A DNA stretch of 64,000 nucleotides, taken from Formicarius rufipectus (Eukaryota > Chordata > Aves > Passeriformes > Formicariidae). The translations under genes were made by a program, and so were the position numbers. The notes under the pieces were generated by a model. The model was not told the DNA's origin and ran no database searches. It worked only from the letters and a program-made list of their open reading frames with translations. Numbering within the stretch: the first letter of the stretch is position 1; each line of letters begins with the position of its first letter. Positions 25,301 through 37,501 of this stretch are shown here, piece by piece. Location of the stretch: the NCBI GenBank assembly GCA_013399695.1, contig VXAU01004951.1:877891-941890 (forward strand), in the 5' to 3' direction.

Positions 25301-28300
25301 AGCTGTTTCTTCCTGAGTACTTTGACAGTGCCTTACAAATTACAGACTGTTCTCTGTTGGTTCTTCGAAGTTACCACATTCTTAAATAATCGTTCACTGA
25401 AATTCCTCTGGTAAAAGTGAACGAGCTTGGATTTCTCTACTGCTTCTGCTGCTAGGACACAGTTCGGCACACACTGAGAAGTGCCCCTTAGGTGTGCAAT
25501 GGAGCACAAATTCTGTGCATGCACAGAGTTAAGAAACTCACACTTTTTTGTTGGTGAAGCTGCTGCTTGAAGCTGAAATGAGGTAGTATGTCACCATGCC
25601 ACTTTTTTATTGTGGAGATAACTGTGCTCTTACTTTTTAGAGAAAACAGCTCTGTTCAGAGAGCTCTGATGATCTCAGCAAGTGCTGCCACTGCTGCTGA
25701 GTTTCTGCAATCACCCACTGATTTAGGAGCTGTTTCTTCCCTGGAAAGCAGAGTACAACCCATCAGCTGGTTGGCCCCATCTAGCTGCTGTGTGACTCAC
25801 CTTCTGCATCACATCTCCCAGTGAGCTCAACAAGAGTGGGACTGCCTGATGAGCAAGTCGGTGGAAAGTTGTCTCCTGGCCAACTGCAACTGCTTTATTA
25901 TAGCAGCCTGTGATGGTTGCACAGCTGGGGATGAACTGCATCTCTCTGTACATTTCAAGGCCACATGGTGCTCTCTCACGATTTAGTAGACTAACACGAT
26001 CATGGAGAGACAAGAATTTGTAGTGTCTCTCAACATGTGTCCCCTGTTCCCTCCACTGTGTCCCCTGTGCTTTCTTATGGTGGTGCTGCCACTTGCATGC
26101 GTGTTGAACCTCCTGCCCCTTTCTCTTTGAATTCCTGCATCATAGGACCAATCTATCACATAAATGTGGACTCAATATGAGGTGATGCAGAGTTATGTCT
26201 TCATATCCAAAATGGCAATATGCACACTTACAAAAACCTTGTGCCATCATCATTGTACTCTATGGTCTGAGTCTGGGACAAGGAAGCCATGACAGTGCTG
26301 CAAGGTGGGAGCTGGTGATGCTGTTAGATGGTCAGGGTAGTGAATTTTAAATCCCTGTTAGCATGATAGGGAAACTTTTGGGAAGAATAAGAAGATGAAT
26401 TTCCCTGGTTCTTTTATCACACCAACAGTCACTTCTATATTTTTTTTTCTTTTTTGGTTCATATCTTGAAAATTCCCATTAAAAAATTGCATAGAAGGCA
26501 AAGAGTTTTGATCTTTGCTCTACTACTCCCAGGCAAAAATGAGCTCCACATGCTAGTAAGTATGTACACTATGATGTACAAATGCAGTTAATGCAACTAC
26601 ATAGAGTGCTTTCTCATTTCCTTTCTTTTGGATCATTGATCATCAGTATGTGATTCTCACTTCAGGTGCTAGAGGTAGTCCTCATTTTTAAACAGAAATG
26701 GTAAAGCTCAAATAGCATGTACCCATGGCTTAGCAAAAGAGAGGGACAGTATTCCCTTCTCAGATAACTGGGTATTTAAGACTGCTTCCCTGTTGTGCAC
26801 CTACAGTCAGAAATAGATCTGTGCCTGTCTTTTTCTCCCTTGCTCTTCCTCCTTCCCTCTTTATAGCTCTAATAGCTTCAGTGGGTTTTGAATTCAAGCT
26901 TTCAGCATCCCATGACCAAACCTCTGCAGATAGCATGGAGAATTGGTTTCCATGCCTGAGACGCCAGCTTTCAGAGAGCACGCTGATGCATTGTGCTGAG
27001 AGAGGAAATGGACCGGACTAAAACTAACCTGGGGGTGTCAGCTGCTTCTAGTGTTTTTGTGGAGAAAGCAAGGAGGGCTGGTAGTAGCCCTGATTAGTTA
27101 TCCTGCTGGATTTTAAACTGGTTTGTGGATTAAGAATTTACTGGTAACGATATGTCCTGGGCTTTGTGCAAATCAAACTACAAGCTAGGCCAGCTTCAAG
27201 ATTACCGGTTTGCTGAGTAAACTGTGTTGCAGTGACTGCAAGTGGGCATATAATTCTAAATGTTTGGCACCCAGTTGTTAGGAGTAGCAGCAATAAAACA
27301 CAGCAGCAAGAAGAGGAAAGATTTTGGGGTGAAATTGGATGACACTTTGTGAATTTAGACTGCTGCATCCAGCTGTGTCCCACTCACACACTCGGCCCAC
27401 AGGTGATGAACATGTAGCTCTGCCTGGCAAGCAAGGCAGCATGCACATGCTCCTCTTGTCTCTCCAGCTAGTTTTCTCAGCATTATTCCTTCTGCAGGCC
27501 AAGCAGGTGCTCACTCACCCTTTGCTGTACTTTGTTGTGGGTTGGCACTGGGGAGAGCATCCTGGAAATCGTGCTGGGAACCGTCTGGATGGATTAGCAA
27601 AGCTTTTTCCTCGGGATTGCCTTCCTACAGAACCAGTCTGTATCCATGACAGGTTTACTCTACTATCAAATGCACAGGAGACTTGTGTGACCACTTAGAC
27701 TATAAATCTGCTCGTTTAATATATTTAGTCCTCAGCTAGTCATTTCTCTCCTGTGATGTTTCTCATCTCTTTTCTGCACTGCCCTATTTCGCAGTTGCCA
27801 TTAGTCCTTACTTCCCCTTCCCCCCTCCCTGTTTCTTTCCTTTTCCCTGTTATTCTCCTATGTCGACAGAGTTACCTGAGCAGTTTGACTGCCATGCTGG
27901 AGTTTTGGTTCTGCTATGGAGTGTACATGTTGCCTTTCCTTTCCTCTTTACCTCCCACGTCACGCTAAGAAACTTATGTAGTCACAAAAGGGAACACTGA
28001 GACTAGACAGAAACATTTTAAACCTATCTATTATCCAGCTTTGCTACAGCCCTCGTCTTGTTTTCCTTTCAGAAATGAAATATGTGTCTGATTCTCTTTT
28101 CTACCAGCTTGTCATATTTTGCATCTTACTGAGCTCCTATGAGCAAGGTGAAATGCTCTCATCATGGCCTCCAAGGAACATGGGAAGGAGGGACAGATTA
28201 ATGGCTGAGGACCAGGGAGGTGTTAGGAGGAATCTTCCACAGTTCAAGCACAGTAGGTGCAGTAGCCTTTGCATTGATAACAATTTGTAATAGTGTTTTT

Positions 28301-28996
28301 TGGGTTTTGTTTTTTTCTTTTTTTTTCCCCCTAGAATTGAAAAGTAAGCCATACTGATGGGTTTGAAGTTCTAGAGAAAGTATTAAGCCTAGTGTCCTAT
28401 AATCTCTCTACCTCTTCAGAAGTCTCTGGTGATATAATTTCACAGCCCACTTACCCTCTAGATGTCTGAGTCTCCAGTGGCAAAAGACTGGAGATGTCTT
28501 GCTACCTAGGGTTTGTGCATTTAATCCATCTGAATAAGAAAGATAAATTACTCTATATGTTGTGTGCATGTGTCTGTGTGTGTATGTCCATATGGCTCAC
28601 AGTGGGTTCATACACAGGTGCACACACCAATCAGGGACACAGAAACAGTGCACTCACATGCACAGTGGGAAAAAATGATTTAAAGAGAATTGACTGGTCC
28701 TAATGGTAGACATAGAGGTAGGATGCAGTGGAGCTGATGTCATTTGGAGAGAGAGGGGAGGTGGCAGCAGCCGCATTCTGTCAACGATGGAGAAGCATCT
28801 TTCATTGTAACCAGAGCTCTGCTGGGGTTAAGTCAGCCTGAGCCCGTTGAAGAATCCCTACTGCACCATGAACCTCCCTCCTCAATGTAGGATACTCCAT
28901 AAAACCACCATCTGTCCTACTGCAAGCAGTGTTTTTAACAGTATCAGGTTCCACTGTGAATGTGTAGCCTTGGCATGCCTTGTTGTTTTTTTGATT
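22341..28996. other. Non-coding stretch, no gene seen
   Basis: Contains pyrimidine-rich DNA at 27808-27870 and T-rich DNA at 28298-28331. Short TG-rich runs occur around 28560-28586. The longest plus frame is 119 codons at 27339-27698, with no recognised domain. An 11-nt match to the let-7 5' end at 25579-25589 lacks an evident precursor hairpin. Confidence 0.55.
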
Positions 28997-29050
28997 TCAG
29001 ATAAAATCTGAAAATCTGATAAAATCTTTTGCTGAATCCTCAGCAAAAGG
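28997..29050. repeat. Compact cluster of two hairpins and a direct repeat
   Basis: TTCAGAT at 28997-29003 pairs with ATCTGAA at 29007-29013. GATAAAATCT occurs at 29001-29010 and again at 29019-29028. CTTTTGCTGA at 29027-29036 pairs perfectly with TCAGCAAAAG at 29041-29050 across a 4-nt loop (ATCC). All three are read directly. The 10-bp stem is perfect but short for a miRNA precursor. No terminator role is expected in a eukaryote. Confidence 0.75.
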
Positions 29051-30851
29051 AGAATTCCGCCATGTTCTGTGTTTCTGGCTTTGGTTTGGATCTGACATTT
29101 ACACCACTTGGAAAGGAATTAGGGCAGGAGTAATTTTCTAATGTCACTACTGCCTTTTCTTTTGTTGGCAAGTGCTGGGGGATCGCCATACCTGCATTGC
29201 TGTGTTCTGGAGTGAGTTACTGGTCTAATAACACACTCTTTGGCATTGGCCAGAGGAAGCTATTTCAGCAAAGCAGAGAATGGCAGTCATTGTATGCAGG
29301 GAAATCAGTAAATTGCGGCATCACTTGAAGAAAGAGTAGTGAGACCTCCAGGCTGAACTGGCAGAGCAGAATTTTGCAGGAGCTGCTGGTTTTTCACAGC
29401 AAGTCTCAGCTTTTGTCTTAATAGGCCACAGGGCAGACTGTACATAGAAGAAACTGAATTTGGGATCCTGGAGTCAGACATAGTAAGCATGTCCTTCTGG
29501 GCTCCAAAAACCTACTTTGCAAGTGTTAGTTTCTCTTTCATGGAATATCCAGTATACCTTTTCCTGCGATCTTTAGGAAGCAAAAATAAATGCTATATAT
29601 ACTGCACCGGAAATAGGAAAAAAAAAGATCTTCTTTATATGACCCACATGTCTTCCCCCACATCAAAATGTCTTGGCTGCAAAGTCTACTATTTTTTGTT
29701 GTTCAAGCTGGGCAAAATTGCACTTCTGTCTTTCAGAATAAGATAAGGCTGTCATGTCTAGCTGACTTGGCTAGATACGTTGAACAGATACAGATAACTT
29801 AAATTCTGCCTAAAGTCTTGTGTTTCTCCATAGCTGGCTCAAACCTTTTAAAAGTTCAGAACCAGAAGTAATTAGTAAGGGCTTTTAGGTAGAACTGAGA
29901 CTGATCAAAATTGGCTCCTAGTCACTGAATTTTGGATCTCAAGACCGCTTCAGTTACAGGTCTACATCTTGGCTATCCCTATAGACTGGGCCAAAGTAAC
30001 TGGGAAAGGCAAGGTTAGGCTAAGAGAAAGAAGCTGTTTCCGCTCCTATGTTTATTTAGATAAGATTTGAAAAACAGGGAGATACTAAAACATTGTTAAC
30101 AGGGACAGCTCTTTCTTTTTGAATATTTGAAAAACACATAGTGCCTAGTGATCACTATCATAAATTAATTATGTTCTGCCTCTCAGTCTTTTTCATTAGC
30201 AGATCCCAGGGCTCAGCTGCAAATGTAATGCCCACATCTGTAAAAAGCTAAGTAGCCCATCTGTATTTACAAGCTGGTATCTGCTCTTTCATCTCTGCTG
30301 TATAGCCTTGATACAGTTTCCTAGGTGGTTCCATGACAGACCACTGCAGCTGTGCCCAGATGTCCTGGGTTCACATATATTTATAAGCTTCTGTTGGCCT
30401 GCATAGGCCATTTGCCTCATTTGTTTTTCCTCCCTTTGTCCTGTGTGGTGCACTTTCTGTTCTTACCACAGAAACTGGGCCTGATGCTCTGATTGCTGCA
30501 AGCCCTGGAGCTGATCCCCACTGCTCCAAAGCCAAAGCCCACCTCTTACCAGACCTCTGGCTTTGTAGGCAGCAGAGTTTACAGACCCCTCCCTTAGGGA
30601 CCCGTGTCACTTAAAGCAAAGTTATACACAACTGTAAACATTCAGAAATCCCATAAACTCTTTCGCTTTACCAGCACTGCTATATAATTTGTTATATATT
30701 GCAAAATAACACATGCCCCACTACCTTTCCCTGCTGCCATCCAAGGACACTGTGATCCTGTGCCCAGAACAGAATTTGTTCAGCCTTTCTGTTTTCACCT
30801 TTTTCAGAAGCCTTCCTCTCCAAAAGACTGAGGAAATACCCTTTTATAATA
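29051..30851. other. Non-coding stretch, no gene seen
   Basis: CpG-poor sequence with no recognised repeat, exon or RNA gene. Open frames are at most about 85 codons and show no family signature. Confidence 0.55.
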
Positions 30852-30856
30852 AATGG
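30852..30856. repeat. Target-site duplication, left copy (AATGG)
   Basis: Five bases directly abutting the TGT end of the solo LTR. They are identical to those at 31754-31758. A 5-bp duplication is the usual signature of ERVL/class III-type integration. Confidence 0.8.
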
Positions 30857-31753
30857 TGTCTCAGTTTAAAAGAAACTGAGATGTCTATCTGGAGGCCTCT
30901 TCCCAAAAATCACCACAGCCTTTGAAATTAAGAAACTTTAATCAGGAAATGTATATAAAAGAATAATAGTTCTTTACCACAAATATATATGTAAAACCAA
31001 AACCATAACAGAACAAACAACAACACTGTAACCAACACTTTCAAACAAATCCAGTCCTGTCCCTGTCCCTTCGGTGCAGTTCTATTTACAGACAGTGGGA
31101 GGTGATGCCGTGCCTCGGGAAGCAGCGGCCGCGATGAGTCAATCACTCTCGGGCTCCGGTGAGGCAAAGACAGAGGGTCGGGAGAGGTGCTGGCTCTGAA
31201 ACTCACATGGGAATGGTGGCCACGGGGACAGGACGAAACCTTTCCCATGGGCAGTGCAAGAACCCTCTCCTACCATCCTTTGTCTAAAAAAAGCGTTGCG
31301 GAGGTGAGGGGATGGGGCAGCAACTCCTCTGTAGATGGTGTCAGCCTCTCGAGGAGTCTGCAGAGAATCCAGGCAGCAGTGACTGTTCCAGCTGAAGAAC
31401 AGGGCGTGCAGTCGGGGGCCAGATCAGGGGAACACCCTCACAGTGCTTCCACCAGCCCAGCAAACAGTGGCCAGCACCCATGCAGACTGAGGAGAGAAAA
31501 TGTGGCCAGCACTGGGAAAGACCTCTCTGTCTTTCTCCCCACCTCCACCAATCCTCTCCCCAGCCATCATGTTGTGATCCAAAGCTATTAGCCATCCCTT
31601 TGTTTAGGCTTTAGACATTTAGCTGGCTCTGGGAGCAGGTAGTGGGTGGCTGGGCTTCAGCAAGCCATCTCGTCCTGCCTCTCCAACTCCCAAACCACTG
31701 CGTTGGCAAGGGAGAGATAAAAAAATTCCTTGAAAGATTTTTAAACTATAACA
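30857..31753 (-). mobile_element. Endogenous retrovirus solo LTR, minus strand, with intact TSD
   Basis: The element is bounded by TGTCTCAGTTTAA at the left and TTAAACTATAACA at the right. These are inverted termini that start TG and end CA and match at 10 of 13 positions. It is flanked on both sides by AATGG. Read on the minus strand, it runs from a 5' TGTTATAGTTTAA through a CpG-rich middle (about 31080-31420, including a NotI site at 31125-31132). An AT-rich 3' part follows, with a polyadenylation signal ATTAAA (30937-30942 on the plus strand as TTTAAT). The 3' portion matches my recollection of a common avian ERV LTR. No gag, pol or env sequence is attached, so internal sequence was lost by LTR-LTR recombination. 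Open frames at 30928-31248 minus, 31187-31591 plus and 31341-31595 minus lie inside it and are not host genes. Confidence 0.82.
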
Positions 31754-31758
31754 AATGG
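31754..31758. repeat. Target-site duplication, right copy (AATGG)
   Basis: Immediately follows the ACA end of the solo LTR and equals the five bases before its TGT end, which fixes both boundaries of the insertion. Confidence 0.8.
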
Positions 31759-32559
31759 TTACCTCTGCAGTGTGTCCCCATTTCTGCATCACCAAGTCAT
31801 GTCTTGCTTGCTTCCCACTTCCAGCCTTAGTTTTGAGGTGGAAAACTGGCTTGCCCTAGGCAGCAGAGACTTGGGATTTTTTTTATGCTCCATTGAACAT
31901 CATGAAAATTTAATGGGCTTTTTCAGTTGTCATTGTCACCTCCTGTGAATTTCAGTTCAACTTAGATACAGGAAAGCCCAGAACAGAAAATACAAAACAA
32001 ACAAACAAAACAGAGAAGGTGTCAGAGTCTCTCATTAAAACAAAGCTTGAAGTTTTCCACTAATGTTCAAGCTCTCAGTATCAAACAGAGTTCATAAGAT
32101 TCATACAGACAAATTACCCAAATGTTTGATGCAACTGGCATGTATGCATCTCATCATCCACTAACACGTGTATTACTTGATTTGGAATGCAAATATTGGT
32201 TGGAACTCCCAGACACAGGAAAGTGTGTGCGCAGTGGGTGCAAATGCAAATAGCATCCCTTCGAGAGATGACTATGAAGCTGCCCGTGGTCATGGAAACC
32301 ACTTCTGTCTTCCCTGCCCTTCCAGCACAGTGGGACTGGAACAGTTTGTTCTCTCAGTAGCTGTCTTGTGCACAATCTGAGAGCGCCTGTGAAGCTGAAT
32401 GTAGCTAGCCTTTGTGCTTTGCTGTGCTTCCAGAGGCAGGCCACATACAGTTAACAGCCTTTCTCACACCCCACCAATACCCCTTCAAAGAGAAAATTAG
32501 ATCAAAGTTTTATCAGTTCACTGTGTTTGAGAGTAACACATGCCAGGATTAATAGTTCT

Positions 32560-32920
32560 CAATTTTTCAGAAATATTAAAATTTGCTCTCTATTGTCAGG
32601 ACAATAAATCTTTTACCCTGCAAGTTCATCTTGCTCTGGGAACGACCGAGCAATTTCTGACCCCAATTACACAATTAAATCTTTGAAATAATACTGTTTG
32701 ATATTAAACAATTACATTTCTCATATGAAAATATCACCATTCTCTTGCCAGCTAGGAGGGTATTAAAAATGCATCTACACCGATTCTATTGTGTGTTAAT
32801 AATGAATGTCCACAAAACCTTATAGGATGTTAATACTGCATATACCCTCAAAGCTCTATAGGATGTTAATATGCACCCACAATACCCTTGGAAATGCAAA
32901 TAGTGGATCCAGAACAAGGA
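32560..32920. promoter_or_regulatory. AT-rich block with 15-bp direct repeat, candidate conserved element
   Basis: Rich in ATTA/TAAT cores over 32640-32810 without simple-sequence repetition. TATAGGATGTTAATA occurs at 32821-32835 and exactly again at 32857-32871 (period 36). The composition fits a developmental enhancer. Nothing here proves function. Confidence 0.3.
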
Positions 32921-33893
32921 AATTGTGTTTCCTGTTCATTTTAATGTCCAAGGCAGCAGAACATCGTCATAAGACTTGAAAAAAGTTCAGATTTGAGCAA
33001 CAGGAGCAGCCAGGTGATTGGGAGACTGATTTGAGGGACAAGAGAAACAGCAGCATGTGGCTTGTTGAGGTCTGTGTGAGTCATAACTATCAGAAAGTTA
33101 TGTTTGAAATTCACCAAGAATCAGAGGTTTTTGTCACTGACTTCAGTGGGGCTTGGATTGGATAGTGTAAGACAATTTGAAGGGGACACATTGGTCTAAT
33201 CAGAGATCAAAATGGAAACATAGAAAGTGTTGGTATGGTGAGTTAGAAAGTGGTGTGAAACCCTCCATGTATCTGCACAACACAAGTATGCCAGGTTATT
33301 TCCATCTTCAGATGTGATAAATAAAAGCAATAAAATTGCACTGAGAAAGGAAAGATGGAAACTCTCTGAAAGAACTTAGATACTGAGAGCTGAAATGTGT
33401 GAAGTCCTGGAAAGAGTAAGTAGAAGTCTCACTGCTGGCACTAGTTAAAACCAGTCTGGACTAGACTGTAGCAAAAAGCACTGAAGGGAATTTTATGGTC
33501 CTGGCTCCACTGATGCTGGACTAGGTGACACACATGGTTACTTCTGCCTTTGCAGTCCCTGATTATGCCATGGCTACGTATGTTTGCAAACCCTTGCAAG
33601 AGTATATGCTGGTTAACAAGCATCCACAGAACTTTCAAAGTAATATTTACTTTCTGGGTTACTGAATTACATGAGTCTTCATCACTGAATTTGTTTTTAA
33701 AGTAAGCAACTCTGCCACATATTGTTGGATGACTATGTTTCTCCACAGTTTCCTGCTGAAAGCTACTAATTCAAACCTACCAAGTGGAGGTTATTTGGTA
33801 ATTTCAGAAAGATGCCCTTTACTATTCAAACTGGTACCTGAGTACTGAAAACAGAGACATTTCTCTCTTCAGTGCCATACAGTATATTATGCA

Positions 33894-33925
33894 TTGAATA
33901 ATATGGGATCTTTGAATAATATGGG
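33894..33925 (+). repeat. 14-bp direct repeat, period 18
   Basis: TTGAATAATATGGG occurs at 33894-33907 and 33912-33925 and is identical in both copies. Probably a small local duplication. Confidence 0.8.
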
Positions 33926-34639
33926 GTATTTCTTTTGATTATATTGAAGGAAAGATCCAATACAGAGTTGGCAAGCTTCTCCAATTGCCACAGAGAGAGA
34001 TTTATTCCTGTGAATGGGTTTCGCTGTATGGCACTTTCTGTTCTTCAAGTTTTTTCATGGTAGCACAGGATGGAGCAGGCAGGGACTTGCTTGGCATGCT
34101 CAGCATGTCACTCTTTCTGGTGGGGTGGTGTTTTACACAGTGCCCTGTGCTCAGTGGAGACTTCTGAGACAGGCTGGCAAATGCAGCACCCAAGAACTAT
34201 GTATTCCCTATGAAGCACGGTTTGCATGAGAGAGTGACTGACCAGGAGAGTTGGAAAAGCAAAACAAACCAGAAAAAAAGAAATATCCCCAAGTTAAATA
34301 AACCTTTAGTCGGGTCCCACAGGACCAGACTGGGGCACTCTGTAACAAAAGAACTATTTGCTTCAACTATAAAACACTCCTTTTGTGGTCTCTTCTGTGT
34401 GTATTGTAGTGAATATATTGACTAGCAGGAATGTTCATGGGAACAGTGAATTTTATGTAAATATTAGAGACTATTTGCAGGAAGTAAAATTTGAACTCAT
34501 AAAAAGTAGTATTCTCTATGGAAACCTGATCCTAAAGGTTACTCAGAAAACAGAAACATTCAATGGGATTTGGTGCATATATTTAACAAAAGTGTATCTA
34601 ACACAGCTCTGATTTTGAATATTGACTATCTGGGGACAG

Positions 34640-34830
34640 TTTGTGGACAAACAATATGCTGAGAATTATTTACCGAGACAAGTCAGCAAATAATTGCAAA
34701 TGACAAATAAATTTGAGAAAATTACAAACTGCTTATGGACAATTCATGAAGAGAAGCAAGGCAAAATTAATCAGATAAATTATTCACAATGAATGAATCT
34801 CTCAGCTCTAATTAAAACTCTGTAGCATAT
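34640..34830. promoter_or_regulatory. AT-rich block, possible conserved element
   Basis: Many AATTA, ATTAAT, TAATTGCAAAT and CAAATAA motifs, with little low-complexity repetition. It has the look of a homeodomain/POU-bound non-coding element. It is inferred from composition only. Confidence 0.25.
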
Positions 34831-35559
34831 TAATAATACATGCCCAGAGAACCACAAACAGAATCATATAGCCAGAAGGATCCATCTGTGTCTGCATCAC
34901 AGATTTTCCCATCCTGTAAAAGGGTGTTTCTGTATCTTTCTTGCTGTAATATTTCTCAGTATCTTTTTGTGTTTGCGTGTTGATTCTGGTTGCAGCTGAT
35001 AGAAACCCTCTTTGCACACAGTGTATATGGTTAGTGTGATATATTTCTCCAGTGATGCTTGTGATTCATGGGATCATTCCTTCACAGTTTTGTTTTTTTT
35101 GTTGATGATTTTCCAGCCCTAGAGAAATTCCTGGAGAATATGCAAAGTATTACCTAGGCTTATCTGAAGCTGTTAAGGCTTTTTTTCCATGAATCTTGCA
35201 AAGGATTCTTTTCTAAGACACAGGTAAAAGCAAAGACCTAAAGATTTAATCCTGAAAATGCTCAGAAGTGTAAACCATGCTGGCTCTCTCAGCCCGTGGC
35301 TCCTCACACCAGCTCTGCCAGTGCTTCCCCTCCTGCCCCATGTACTTCAGTCGGTGACCCCCTGCACACAGGTTTGCCATAATCTGATGTATATTGCCTG
35401 CTTGGAGGAAGCCTTATCCTAAGTGGGAGCATATTGAGGGGCTCAGTCACTGTGCGTAGCAGGAGGTCCTTCCAGAGGCAATAGGCAGAAGCCAATGGCA
35501 GTAGGCTGGACTGTGAGCTGGGCACCTGAGCATCAGTAGTGCTGCATGTTTAAAAAAAA

Positions 35560-36380
35560 TTCCAGCAAATGAAGGAAATTGGCTCTCTCCCCCTCCACCA
35601 CCTGTATAATTTAGCCCTGATTTTAATATAACCGTGTCTTTGTACTCTCAGGAACTCCCCAAACCCATTCCCCCTACTTCAATTCCCTGACTGACAGAGA
35701 AGACATAGTCAATCAGAAAATTGTTTAATACTTTCCCTTTTATTCCCAAGAGATCCACTGGCTTTCTATGTTCTCATTCATCAGCCCCTCTTCTACCAGC
35801 CACCCCCACCCCTTGTGTCTTTTATCTGCTTAAAACCAATCACTCTTCCTCTCTTCTTTTTTTGAGTTCACAAAAGGAATTAGGATTTAATAAGAGCAAG
35901 CTGCAAAATATCAGCATTAATCCCCTTGCCCTCATGGGACTGGAGCCATGAGTCTCTGGGTCCCCTTATCGGCACCAAACTGTATTTCACCAGCTAGAAC
36001 CCCTCTGATAGCATAAATACCTGCCATGCAGGTGTCTCCAGCTGACAAGATAACACATTATCAATCATACATCCCTAATTTATGCAAAAAGCCCATCTTC
36101 CTTCTGTTTATTTCATCTTGTGGTGGAAGGAGAGCTAGAGAAGGGAGGGGCTGAAAAATTAAATCTCTTCTGTTCCCATACACTTGAAGAGCCAAATGAC
36201 ACATCTCCTGCCCATACAAAGCGAAGGCCTTTCTCTCCTGTAATTCACTTATTAGCAATTGTGCAATGGTGTTGTTGCAGAGAAATGGGTAGGGAGTAAT
36301 TGACTGTGGAATCCCATTAAGCTTTGTCATAATGCACAGTCCCGGAGTGGGCACTGCAGAAACACCTCCATCAAAATTAC
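35560..36380. promoter_or_regulatory. Candidate enhancer block with GATA, OTX-type and E-box sites
   Basis: An OTX/bicoid-type TAATCC lies at 35918-35923. An E-box CAGCTG at 36039-36044 is followed five bases later by a perfect inverted pair GATAA (36049-36053) and TTATC (36058-36062) separated by CACA. Further TAAT, TTTATGCAAA (octamer-like, about 36078-36087) and GCAATTGTGCAAT strings follow. Site density and lack of repeats suggest a constrained regulatory region. Chance clustering over 800 bp cannot be ruled out without alignment. Confidence 0.35.
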
Positions 36381-37265
36381 CTGCCGGGGGGAATGGGGAG
36401 GGGATGATTACACTGATGCAGAAGGCAGAAGATGCTCAGAGTACGTCCTGCTCTTCACTGGCCACCTGAGGTGCCTGTTTCACTCATACACAAGGGCAGG
36501 GACATAGCCATATCTCTGGGATCTCTGCAGATCTGGCTCAGCCTTAAATCTTCCTGTGCAAATAGTCAAGGGACACATTCCAAGAGGAGCTGCGTAGCAG
36601 ACTGGGGAGAGACACTTGATTTTGTCAGTGAAAAATTTTCATTTCAGGGTGATGGTAGTGAGCTATGCCACCATCTGAAGAGGGTGCCAGTTGTCCTCGA
36701 GGCAGCTTGTGGGAGTCCTCTGTGTCAGCAGTTGGCATTCTGCCTGCAAAAGCCCTCAAATGGCTGCTGCCTGCTGAAGCTCACTGGGACTGCAGGCTGA
36801 GAAGGATTTGCTTCAGTTCACAACCCTTTTAGTTGTGTCCTCTGATGCAATTCATCACCCTCAACAGGGGAGGAATAGTACAGGTTGTGCATGAAATAGC
36901 TGTCTTTACTTCATCCTGTGGGGCAGAGGAGGGCTGGGACTGATCTCAGTGAAAGGGATGCAGCAGGGAAATACAAGTGCATGGAGGATCACAGGTTTTC
37001 TAAAGCTTTATTTATATTTTCTTGACTCCATAATGTTAAACCGGTGCAGTCTCTAGGTCCATAACAGGTGTTGGTGTAAAGATGCCTTTAACCAGTGCTG
37101 CTTGTTCTGTCCAGTTTAGGAAATCAAGTTGTAGTGGTAAGGGGACCTAATACAGGTCTAACAGTTGTTTTGATTGAATTACCCAGTTAAGATGTCACTA
37201 AGTTGAAAAGTCAAACCTGTACAAACATTGAGTTGACCATCTCGACAGAGAGGACAAACCCTGCT

Positions 37266-37304
37266 AAAAAAAAAAAAAAAAAAAAAAAAAAAGAGAGAGA
37301 GAGA
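37266..37304 (+). repeat. A27 run followed by (GA)n
   Basis: Twenty-seven A residues at 37266-37292, then about six GA units. It could be a microsatellite or the tail of an old retroposed copy. The sequence upstream is not a recognisable gene copy and no flanking target duplication was found. Confidence 0.9.
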
Positions 37305-37483
37305 ATGGGAATGGCAATGAAATGCCATTTCCATTCCTAGGAGGTGGCATTTTCTCATCTCCACAGCACCTTTGGTTCACATAGTGGCTGATGATGTGTG
37401 GGGAAGGAAATAAACAGCAAGAGAAAATGACCTCAGAAGCAGCAAAGAGCTTGGTTTCCATTGCAAGTGCCCTTATTAGGATG

Positions 37484-37501
37484 AAAAAAAAAAAAAAAAA
37501 A
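37484..37501 (+). repeat. A18 homopolymer
   Basis: Eighteen A residues about 200 bp after the longer A run. No retrocopy body is recognised upstream. Confidence 0.9.

Larger units (their letters stand above)
31759..37265. other. Non-coding stretch with several AT-rich blocks, no gene seen
   Basis: No coding region is supported. The longest plus frame is 122 codons at 36432-36800, unrecognised. Three blocks listed separately (32560-32920, 34640-34830, 35560-36380) have the composition of vertebrate regulatory DNA. A weak CR1-like phrase near 33510-33560 was not accepted. Confidence 0.5.

Noticed and set aside
25579..25589. 11-nt match to the let-7 5' end
   Set aside because: The match stops after 11 bases and no complementary arm forming a precursor hairpin was seen.
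30928..31591. Open frames on both strands with a hydrophobic C-terminus (minus) and a Ser-rich tail (plus)
   Set aside because: They lie wholly inside the solo LTR at 30857-31753.
33480..33570. Phrase similar to a CR1 3' end (GCTGGACTAGGTGAC...)
   Set aside because: Too diverged and without the terminal octamer repeats. Cannot be separated from chance.
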